The position numbers were made by a program, and so were the translations under genes. The notes under the pieces were generated by a model, which was given only the letters and a program-made list of their open reading frames with translations, made no database searches and was not told the DNA's origin. A DNA stretch of 5,202 nucleotides from Gammaproteobacteria bacterium (lineage in GTDB: Bacteria > Pseudomonadota > Gammaproteobacteria > Steroidobacterales > UBA11654): positions 1-5,202 of the forward strand of contig DTSX01000121.1 of assembly GCA_012965065.1 (NCBI GenBank). Direction: 5' to 3'. Below are positions 1 to 5,202 of this stretch, in pieces; positions within the stretch are counted from its first letter, which is position 1, and every line of letters begins with the position of its first letter.

Positions 1-1928
1 AAGATTCAGGTGCGGGTGGAATAATTGGTTTGGAAATTAATCAGTTGTTATCTCAAGGGTTAGGTGAGGTTGGCACAACACTCCTTTCAGCAGCTATCTG
101 GATTATTTTTATGCCAATTTTTATTGGGTTTTCATGGGTTAAGCTGATTCGTTTGACGGGTCAGGCCGTTATCAATTTCGTTACTACTTTTGGCCAACTT
201 TCTATCAGAGCGTTGACTCCATTAAGGCAGTTGATCAGTTCTTTTGGAGAGAAAAATACAATCAAAAAGAAAGAACATTTAGAAGAAACCGAAAAGGAAC
301 CACCTAAAAAAATTTCTAAGATTGATCCTGAACCTGACAAAAGAGTTAAGGAAATTAAAGAAGGAAAAAAATCAATCAAAGAAAAACAGACAAAACTTTT
401 CCAATCAAGAACCAATGATGAACTACCTGATCTGAATTTATTGGACAAAGCTTCTGATGAAAAAATCGGAAATTCCAAAGAATCTATAGAAGCAATGTCA
501 AGGCTTCTGGAACTTAAATTGAAAGATTTTGGAATTATTGCAAATGTTGTGGAAGTCTTACCCGGGCCCATTGTCACCAGGTTTGAAATCAACCCTGCAC
601 CTGGAGTTAAAGTTAGTCAAATCAGCAATTTATCTAAGGATCTTGCTCGATCACTATCGGTTTCAAGTGTCAGGATTGTTGAGGTTATTGAGGGGAAATC
701 TGTCATAGGAATTGAGATTCCTAATGAGAAAAGAGAATTAGTTGTGTTGGGTGAGATTTTGAGGTCAAAAATGTTCGCAGATATGAAATCACCTCTTTCT
801 ATTGCACTTGGCAAAGATATTGCTGGCAATCCTGTATGTACAGATCTAGCAGAAATGCCCCACCTGTTAATAGCAGGAACTACTGGTTCAGGTAAATCAG
901 TGGGGATTAATGCAATGGTTTTAAGTCTCCTCTATAAATCAACACCTAAAGAAATAAGATTAATTATGATCGATCCGAAAATGCTGGAATTATCTGTCTA
1001 TGCAGGCATTCCACATTTGCTTTGTCCTGTGGTCACAGATATGAGGGCAGCTGCTAATGCTCTCCGCTGGTGTGTGATGGAGATGGACAGACGGTATAGG
1101 TTGATGGCAAGTTTTAAGGTCAGAAATTTAAACGGTCTAAATAAAAAGATCAGTGAATCAATTGAGGCAGGTAGCCCTGTCACAGATCCGTTGTTTGATC
1201 TTGAAACAAAGATACAATCTGGAGAGAATCCAGTCGCCCCTGATTTGGAACCCTTGCCAAAGATTGTTGTCATCATTGATGAATTGGCAGACATGATGTT
1301 GACAGTTGGTAAGAAGGTAGAGCACCTCATCACAAGATTAGCCGCCAAAGCAAGAGCATCAGGAATTTACATGATTATTGCAACCCAGCGACCCTCTGTC
1401 GATGTTATTACTGGACTGATCAAAGCCAATATACCGTGTAGAATTGCTTATCAGTGTTCGGCCAAGGTAGACTCTAGAACCATCTTGGATCAAATGGGTG
1501 CGGAAAGCTTACTCGGTAATGGCGATATGTTGTTTATTCCACCAGGGACCTCCACCCCAACAAGGATCCATGGAGCTTTCGTTTCAGATGAAGAAGTCCG
1601 ACGGGTTTCAGAATATTTACAATCCACTTCGGAGCCAATTTTTATAGACGAGGTTACATCCGGAGAAATTGATGGCTTCCCGTGGGTTGATCCCAAAGGA
1701 GTGACCGGTGGCTCAGAAGATAGCGAATCAGATCCTTTGTACGATGAAGCTGTTAAATTGGTTACTGAATCCAGAAATGCATCCATTTCATCCGTTCAAA
1801 GAAGACTTAGAATAGGTTATAACAGAGCTGCAAGACTTGTGGAGCACATGGAGGACGTGGGTATCGTCGGCCCCCTTGAATCAAATGGTAAAAGGGAAGT
1901 TTTAGCACCACCACCACCTGAAGCTTAA
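1..1928 (+). CDS. ftsK: DNA translocase FtsK, 3' part (5' end lies outside the window)
   Basis: FtsK is a hexameric, septum-anchored ATPase that pumps DNA toward dif and activates XerCD to resolve chromosome dimers at division. The frame is open from the left edge (first full codon at 3). It reads DSGAGGIIG just before the TTG at 30, and this glycine-rich stretch is the conserved FtsK sequence ahead of the last membrane helix, so 30 is an internal codon, not the start. In order, the gene shows: the last N-terminal membrane helix (about 75-140); a short Lys/Glu-rich linker (about 141-422); and the motor alpha domain, beginning at LPDLNLLD and containing PAPGVKVS. The beta domain follows, with Walker A GTTGSGKS (876-899), Walker B IVVIIDELADMM (D at 1278) and ATQRPSVDVITGLIKANIP. 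The C-terminal winged-helix gamma domain (about 1731-1925) carries RRLRIGYNRAARLVE, the part of the family that reads KOPS and contacts XerD. Visible product is 641 aa. Adding the three missing helices gives perhaps 770-800 aa, well short of E. coli FtsK, whose linker is much longer. No frameshift or lost catalytic residue is seen. lolA follows after 6 nt. Confidence 0.97.
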   Translation, partial: DSGAGGIIGLEINQLLSQGLGEVGTTLLSAAIWIIFMPIFIGFSWVKLIRLTGQAVINFVTTFGQLSIRALTPLRQLISSFGEKNTIKKKEHLEETEKEPPKKISKIDPEPDKRVKEIKEGKKSIKEKQTKLFQSRTNDELPDLNLLDKASDEKIGNSKESIEAMSRLLELKLKDFGIIANVVEVLPGPIVTRFEINPAPGVKVSQISNLSKDLARSLSVSSVRIVEVIEGKSVIGIEIPNEKRELVVLGEILRSKMFADMKSPLSIALGKDIAGNPVCTDLAEMPHLLIAGTTGSGKSVGINAMVLSLLYKSTPKEIRLIMIDPKMLELSVYAGIPHLLCPVVTDMRAAANALRWCVMEMDRRYRLMASFKVRNLNGLNKKISESIEAGSPVTDPLFDLETKIQSGENPVAPDLEPLPKIVVIIDELADMMLTVGKKVEHLITRLAAKARASGIYMIIATQRPSVDVITGLIKANIPCRIAYQCSAKVDSRTILDQMGAESLLGNGDMLFIPPGTSTPTRIHGAFVSDEEVRRVSEYLQSTSEPIFIDEVTSGEIDGFPWVDPKGVTGGSEDSESDPLYDEAVKLVTESRNASISSVQRRLRIGYNRAARLVEHMEDVGIVGPLESNGKREVLAPPPPEA

Positions 1929-1934
1929 GCCAAA

Positions 1935-2576
1935 ATGCTAAAACTAAAGGAGTGTGGCTGCATTGTGGCAATCCTTATTAGTTTACTGGCTTTTAATCTT
2001 AGTTATTCCACTGAAGGGCCTTCGTTAAATATCAATGAATATTTGAATGAAATTCATTCACTTCAAGCGAGTTTCAAGCAATCCATTTACAGTCCTGCAA
2101 ACGATGTCATTGATTACACTGAAGGTTCTTTTCTTCTTAAAAAGCCAGGTAATATAATGTGGCAATTTACAGTCCCCAGTCTCAAGAGAATCATTGTCCG
2201 TAACCAAAAAATTTCAACTTACGACGCCAATTTAAATCAGGTAGTCATAGTTCCATTTTCAGATCGATACCAATCATCACTCGCCAATATTTTACTTAAA
2301 AATGACAGCCTGATGAGCTACTACCAGATTAGTTCAGAAACATCCAACAACAATATCTATTCGGTTTTTCTGGTTCAGAAAGAGAGCAATAATCTCTTTA
2401 CAAAAATGAAAATTACTGTTGTTGAAATGTTGTTAACTGAAATAAAACTATGGGATGCTAGTGGCCAATCTATAGCTATTGTTTTCGATGATGTCATTCT
2501 AAATGCCCCATTGTCTGACTCGTCTTTTGAAATCCCCGTACCCAAGGGAACCGATGTTTTTGATCAAACATCATGA
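1935..2576 (+). CDS. lolA: Outer-membrane lipoprotein carrier LolA
   Basis: Periplasmic chaperone that takes lipoproteins from the inner-membrane LolCDE complex and hands them to LolB at the outer membrane. The 213-aa product (E. coli LolA precursor is 203) starts with a Sec signal peptide: Lys-containing n-region (MLKLKEC), hydrophobic core (about residues 10-22) and a likely SYS|T cleavage after residue 25. The mature part follows the LolA pattern: HSLQASFKQSIY near the N-terminus, GSFLLKKPGNIMWQF, a strand with KISTYDANLNQVVIVPF, the short hydrophobic stretch SSLANILL, then LWDASGQSIAIVFDDV and FEIPVPKGTDVFD at the end. Overall divergence is high, and the call rests on this ordered pattern plus position after ftsK, as in E. 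coli. The KKP motif has Lys where E. coli LolA has the functionally important Arg43. ATG at 1935 is chosen because it supplies the positively charged n-region. No good Shine-Dalgarno precedes it, so coupling to ftsK translation is likely. An in-frame GTG at 1965 lies 12 nt after an AAGGAG but would lose the n-region. Confidence 0.9.
   Translation: MLKLKECGCIVAILISLLAFNLSYSTEGPSLNINEYLNEIHSLQASFKQSIYSPANDVIDYTEGSFLLKKPGNIMWQFTVPSLKRIIVRNQKISTYDANLNQVVIVPFSDRYQSSLANILLKNDSLMSYYQISSETSNNNIYSVFLVQKESNNLFTKMKITVVEMLLTEIKLWDASGQSIAIVFDDVILNAPLSDSSFEIPVPKGTDVFDQTS
2573..2576 (+). promoter_or_regulatory. ATGA stop-start overlap of lolA and the VanZ-like gene
   Basis: The lolA stop TGA (2574-2576) overlaps the ATG at 2573, giving a 4-nt overlap typical of translational coupling. 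No Shine-Dalgarno lies in the 20 nt upstream, which fits re-initiation by ribosomes finishing lolA. A second in-frame ATG at 2582 (reading MSDKTNF) is an alternative start and also lacks a clear ribosome binding site. Confidence 0.6.
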
Positions 2577-2953
2577 ATTTCATGAGTGATAAAACTAATT
2601 TCTATTTTCAAATAATCGGATCTTTTTCAGTTGTAGTGCTTTTAACATACTTGCATTTCATGCAGGTACCTTCAATGGATCTGATAAACCTGAATCAAGT
2701 TGACAAGTTGGCCCATGTTTTAATGTTTTTTCTTACCATGATGTGGTTTATGTATGTCACTCCTAAGCCCCATCAGCTGTTAGTTGGTGTTTCTTTGATT
2801 TTATTTGGTTTGGTACTTGAATACATTCAGATGAACTTTTTACCTGACCGTACATTTGAATGGCTTGACTGGATAGCTGACGGAATCGGCGTGGTACTTA
2901 GTTTTTTTATAGTTCCGGTTCTAACAGACAAATTTTTTGATAGTTCTGTCTAA
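2573..2953 (+). CDS. VanZ-like family small membrane protein
   Basis: A 126-aa integral membrane protein with four predicted helices: about residues 10-30, 45-63, 68-88 and 98-118. The VanZ-like family pattern is clear: D44-K-x-x-H48 at the start of helix 2, E83-x-x-Q86 at the end of helix 3, then R93 and D99-x-x-A-D103-x-x-G106 entering helix 4. These polar residues cluster at helix ends and are the conserved core of the family. The founding member, VanZ of the enterococcal vanA cluster, gives low-level teicoplanin resistance. The role of stand-alone homologues in Gram-negative bacteria is not established, so no function or resistance is claimed. Start 2573 is preferred because of the ATGA overlap with lolA; 2582 is possible and would remove three residues. 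It is the last of three tightly packed genes (ftsK, lolA, this one) and occupies the slot held by rarA in E. coli. Its final codons overlap a candidate promoter for serS. Confidence 0.82.
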   Translation: MNFMSDKTNFYFQIIGSFSVVVLLTYLHFMQVPSMDLINLNQVDKLAHVLMFFLTMMWFMYVTPKPHQLLVGVSLILFGLVLEYIQMNFLPDRTFEWLDWIADGIGVVLSFFIVPVLTDKFFDSSV

Positions 2954-2965
2954 TTTTTAGATAAT
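2937..2965 (+). promoter_or_regulatory. Candidate sigma70 promoter for serS
   Basis: TTGATA (2937-2942, 5 of 6 to TTGACA) is followed after exactly 17 nt by GATAAT (2960-2965, 5 of 6 to TATAAT). Transcription would start near 2971-2973, leaving a leader of only about 15-17 nt before the serS ATG at 2988. The -35 box lies in the last codons of the VanZ-like gene and the -10 box just after its stop, in the only sizeable gap between the + strand genes. This would let serS be expressed independently of the ftsK-lolA unit. AT-rich DNA gives chance matches, but spacing and position are both favourable. Confidence 0.5.
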
Positions 2966-2987
2966 TTTATAGACTTTCAATGTATAT

Positions 2988-4262
2988 ATGCTAGATCCAA
3001 AAAGAATAAGAGACGACAGGAATTACGTTGCTAAAAATTTGGCTCGTCGCGGCATGAAGTTTAATCTCGATGAAGTTATTGAACTTGATTCTCAGAGAAG
3101 GAAACTGCAATCTCAACTAGACAATTTACGCAGTGAAAAAAACAGGGCCTCTAGAGAGATTGGTTTAGCAAAATCTGAGGCTGCAGCATTATCAGAGTCA
3201 AAATCTAGAATGCGTGAACTAAATCAAGATTTAAAAAATTACGAAAAAAAATTAAACAAACTGTCTTCTCAACTCAATGCATTTTATTTGGATTTTCCCA
3301 ATTTACTTCACGATTCAGTGCCGGACGGAACCGATGAATCAATGAATCAAGAAATACGTGTTTGGGGTGAACCTAGGGTATTCGATTTTAAAGTCGAGGA
3401 TCATGTAAAACTGGGGCAAGATCTAGGTTTGTTTGATTTTGAAACGGCGGCAAAAATATCTGGGTCACGTTTTGCTGTTTTTAAAGATGATTTTGCTAGG
3501 CTTCACCGGGCCTTGATTCAATTCATGCTGGATGTCCACACGCAAGAAAATCATTACACCGAGTATTATGTCCCAAGTCTTGTAAAAAGCAGATCTCTTG
3601 AAGGGACAGGGAATTTGCCCAAGTTTGCAGATGATCTTTTTAAGATAGATAGCGACGATGATTTTTATTTAATCCCTACCGCTGAGGTTCCATTGACAAA
3701 TCTTGTTCGAGATACGATTTTACAATCCGACGAACTGCCAAAAAAATTTATTGCTCACACACCCTGTTATCGTTCTGAAGCTGGCTCTTATGGTAAGGAT
3801 ACCCGAGGCATGATACGGCAACACCAGTTTGAAAAAGTCGAATTGGTTCACATTGTTAAACCCGAAGAGTCCTACGACGCTTTAGAAGAATTAACACAGA
3901 ATGCAGAATCTATTTTGATTAAGTTGGGCCTTCCATATCGAGTAGTGTTGCTTTGCTCCGGGGACAGCAGTTTTGCAGCTGCAAAAACCTACGATATTGA
4001 GGTCTGGTTGCCATCCCAGGATCGATACAGAGAAATATCTTCTTGCAGTAATTGTGAAGCATTTCAGGCGAGAAGAATGAAGGCAAGGTGGAAAAATGAG
4101 CAAACAGGTCAAAACGAGTTTGTCCACACACTCAATGGATCAGGACTGGCAGTTGGTAGGACTTTGGTTGCTATTCTTGAAAACTATCAGCAAAAAGATG
4201 GAACAATTACCATACCTGAAGTACTTTGGCCCTATGTAGGGAATCAGCAAGTGATAGGGTAA
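2988..4262 (+). CDS. serS: Seryl-tRNA synthetase (serine--tRNA ligase)
   Basis: Class II aminoacyl-tRNA synthetase that charges tRNASer (and tRNASec where present) with serine in the cytoplasm; essential. It is 424 aa, against 430 in E. coli, and complete from MLDPKRIRDD to the C-terminal VIG. The N-terminal antiparallel coiled-coil arm that holds the tRNA long variable arm spans about residues 28-100 and is rich in Lys, Glu, Gln and Ser. The catalytic core shows motif 1 (HRALIQFMLDVHTQ, then YYVPSLV), the serine-binding TAE loop (T231-A-E233), motif 2 (CYRSEAGSYG, R262 and E264, followed by DTRGMIRQHQFEKVE), KTYDIEVWLP, the REISSCSN segment, and motif 3 (GLAVGRTLVAILENYQQ, R391). All the catalytic residues I can recognise are present. 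The ATG at 2988 gives the canonical MLDP start. An out-of-frame ATG lies at 2980, and no Shine-Dalgarno is evident in the short AT-rich leader. It follows the VanZ-like gene by 34 nt and meets the mscS-type gene tail to tail. Confidence 0.98.
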   Translation: MLDPKRIRDDRNYVAKNLARRGMKFNLDEVIELDSQRRKLQSQLDNLRSEKNRASREIGLAKSEAAALSESKSRMRELNQDLKNYEKKLNKLSSQLNAFYLDFPNLLHDSVPDGTDESMNQEIRVWGEPRVFDFKVEDHVKLGQDLGLFDFETAAKISGSRFAVFKDDFARLHRALIQFMLDVHTQENHYTEYYVPSLVKSRSLEGTGNLPKFADDLFKIDSDDDFYLIPTAEVPLTNLVRDTILQSDELPKKFIAHTPCYRSEAGSYGKDTRGMIRQHQFEKVELVHIVKPEESYDALEELTQNAESILIKLGLPYRVVLLCSGDSSFAAAKTYDIEVWLPSQDRYREISSCSNCEAFQARRMKARWKNEQTGQNEFVHTLNGSGLAVGRTLVAILENYQQKDGTITIPEVLWPYVGNQQVIG

Positions 4263-4268
4263 TATTAC
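4259..4268. other. Convergent junction: both stop codons within a 10-nt palindrome
   Basis: The serS stop TAA (4260-4262) and the stop of the minus-strand channel gene (TTA on +, 4265-4267) are separated by 2 nt. Together they form the perfect palindrome GTAATATTAC. There is no room for an intergenic terminator, and no GC-rich hairpin followed by a T run is visible on either strand close to the junction. Each transcript must therefore run into the 3' end of the opposite gene, or end by another route. The 10-nt palindrome is too AT-rich and short to act as a terminator itself. Confidence 0.75.
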
Positions 4269-5202
4269 TTAGACTTTTCTTTCGACTCTGGCGACCAATC
4301 CTTTATGTGTATATCTCTTTGGGGAAAAGGGATAATGATGCGGTTTTTTTGAAATTCTTCATCGATCTTAAAATTGAGTTCACTGACAACATCGTATCGT
4401 TTTTTGATATCAAAAATTCGAACCCTTAGCTCAAATTCAAGGGCACTTTCACCAAAACCCATGAACAATGCTTTTGGAGGTGAGACTCTGCCATCGGTTA
4501 TAACACTCTTATTTTCGTGACTTACGGCTTCCAGGATATCCTTTACTTTATTAATGTCACTGCCATAGGCAACACCAACTCTAATTCTGAGTCTTCCATA
4601 GGGATTATGCAGTACCCAGTTGGTTACACGCCCAGAAATCAATTCAGAATTTGGAACCAACATATCTTGATTGTCCAATGTTTCAATTTCAGTGGCACGT
4701 ATGCTTATTTTTTTAACAAAGCCCTCGACATCACCAACGGTTACAAAATCTCCAGCTTTGATCGGTCGTTCAAATAAAAGGATGATTCCTGAAACAAAAT
4801 TATTTGCTATCGATTGCAGTCCGAATCCAATTCCCACAGAGAGTGCACCAGCGACTACAGCTAAACCGGTTATGTTAATACCTGCTATCGATAAACCGAT
4901 CAGTAAAGAGATCGTAAACCCCGTGTAACCCACAATTGTTACCAAAGCATCTCTGGCCCCTCTATCGCTAGAAATAATCTGTCTGAGCCACCGTTTATCA
5001 ATCCATCTTTTGATCCACCCGGTAAAGGCCAATAGAACTGTGAAAGCTATGATCCCTCCAACAATATTTGTCGGTACGATGCGTATCCCACCTATGGGAA
5101 TCCCATCCCTTGCGTAGGAAGACAAAGTTCCCAAAATGGTCCCCGTCGGGTCCCAAATATTAAAAATGATTACCAGAAAACCGATCCAAAATAGAGCATC
5201 AA
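4265..5202 (-). CDS. MscS-superfamily mechanosensitive channel, C-terminal part (5' end lies outside the window)
   Basis: Inner-membrane channel of the small-conductance mechanosensitive family, which opens under membrane tension to release solutes during hypo-osmotic shock. About 312 residues are visible. The frame stays open past the TTG at 5134 to the window end, reading a hydrophobic helix (LFWIGFLVIIFNIW), so that TTG is internal and the protein is longer. Visible parts: a helix at about 5145-5195; a second near 5015-5065 followed by a basic WIKRWIDKRWL; a third near 4895-4945 (LVTIVGYTGFTISLLIGLSI); and the pore-lining helix at about 4772-4867 with the Gly/Ala pattern GLAVVAGALSVGIGFGLQSI. 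Then come FERPIKAGDFV, the beta domain (VTVGDVEGFVKKISIRAT, VPNSEL), and the alpha-beta vestibule ending in PFPQRDIHI, with a charged tail. The pore and the FERP region with GDVEG resemble large MscK/MscM-type members more than short E. coli MscS (which has FRP), but the N-terminal part needed to decide is missing. It is convergent with serS and transcribed independently of it. Confidence 0.93.
   Translation of the reverse strand, partial: DALFWIGFLVIIFNIWDPTGTILGTLSSYARDGIPIGGIRIVPTNIVGGIIAFTVLLAFTGWIKRWIDKRWLRQIISSDRGARDALVTIVGYTGFTISLLIGLSIAGINITGLAVVAGALSVGIGFGLQSIANNFVSGIILLFERPIKAGDFVTVGDVEGFVKKISIRATEIETLDNQDMLVPNSELISGRVTNWVLHNPYGRLRIRVGVAYGSDINKVKDILEAVSHENKSVITDGRVSPPKALFMGFGESALEFELRVRIFDIKKRYDVVSELNFKIDEEFQKNRIIIPFPQRDIHIKDWSPESKEKSK

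Noticed and set aside
161..592. Minus-strand open frame of 143 codons opposite the ftsK linker, and similar antisense frames at 617-829, 998-1348, 1490-1786 and 3891-4131
   Set aside because: They lie fully opposite well-conserved ftsK or serS coding sequence, have no recognisable domains, and read as shadow frames.
1908..1920. CCA trinucleotide repeat near the ftsK 3' end as a variable repeat
   Set aside because: Only four units, encoding the APPPP tail that is also present in E. coli FtsK (APPPFD), so it is conserved protein sequence.
1947..1967. AAGGAG at 1947-1952 followed by an in-frame GTG at 1965 as the true lolA start
   Set aside because: The 12-nt spacing is long. Starting there removes the lysines of the signal peptide n-region, leaving a bare hydrophobic stretch. 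ATG 1935 gives a normal signal peptide and usual LolA length.
3603..3611. GGGACAGGG as an FtsK-orienting KOPS site
   Set aside because: KOPS is GGGNAGGG. Here three bases rather than two separate the G triplets, and no exact match was noticed on the + strand in the places checked.
4230..4241. CCCTATGTAGGG hairpin near the serS end as a terminator
   Set aside because: The stem is only 4-5 bp, lies inside the coding region, and is followed by mixed sequence rather than a T run.
4299..4350. T7 run at 4344-4350, with a weak upstream pairing of ATCCTTT and AAAGGGAT, as a serS terminator
   Set aside because: The stem has a bulge and a loop of more than 20 nt, low GC, and is not adjacent to the T run. 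The region is conserved coding sequence on the minus strand.
4226..4429. Plus-strand 67-codon frame spanning the serS end and the channel gene
   Set aside because: It overlaps serS in another frame and then runs antisense to the conserved vestibule domain of the channel, with no family resemblance.
4517..4928. Plus-strand frames of 85-86 codons opposite the channel gene
   Set aside because: They are antisense to the pore helix and beta domain, whose protein motifs are clearly conserved on the minus strand.

Overview
This is ordinary chromosomal core DNA of a Gram-negative bacterium, most likely a low-GC gammaproteobacterium (GC about 40%, estimated by eye). The evidence is the gene order ftsK-lolA-x-serS, which resembles the Escherichia coli order ftsK-lolA-rarA-serS. 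The FtsK and SerS C-termini are also very close to the enterobacterial and pseudomonad forms (FtsK ends in NGKREVLAPPPPEA, SerS in VIG). A LolA carrier means the cell has an outer membrane. The genus cannot be named from this sequence.

Layout, left to right. (1) Positions 1-1928, + strand: the 3' part of ftsK, the DNA translocase that couples chromosome segregation to division. It is cut by the left edge of the window. (2) 1935-2576, +: lolA, the periplasmic lipoprotein carrier, 6 nt after ftsK. (3) 2573-2953, +: a small four-helix membrane protein of the VanZ-like family, whose start overlaps the lolA stop (ATGA). It sits where rarA is expected in E. coli-type loci. (4) 2988-4262, +: serS, complete seryl-tRNA synthetase, with a good candidate sigma70 promoter (TTGATA-N17-GATAAT) at the end of the VanZ-like gene. 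(5) 4265-5202, - strand: the 3' part of a mechanosensitive channel gene of the MscS superfamily, convergent with serS and cut by the right edge.

Coding density is near total. The largest gap is 34 nt, so no stretch over 300 bases lacks a gene. ftsK, lolA and the VanZ-like gene look co-transcribed. serS may be both read through from upstream and driven by its own promoter. The mscS-type gene is a separate unit. The first three genes share an envelope and division theme (septum-located DNA pump, outer-membrane lipoprotein delivery, small inner-membrane protein). serS is a conserved housekeeping neighbour.

I found no RNA genes, mobile elements, CRISPR arrays, attachment sites or clear terminators, and no convincing sign of a new system. 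The points most worth checking are the VanZ-like gene in the rarA position, the Lys in place of the functionally important LolA arginine, the serS promoter, and the 2-nt gap between the convergent serS and mscS stops.
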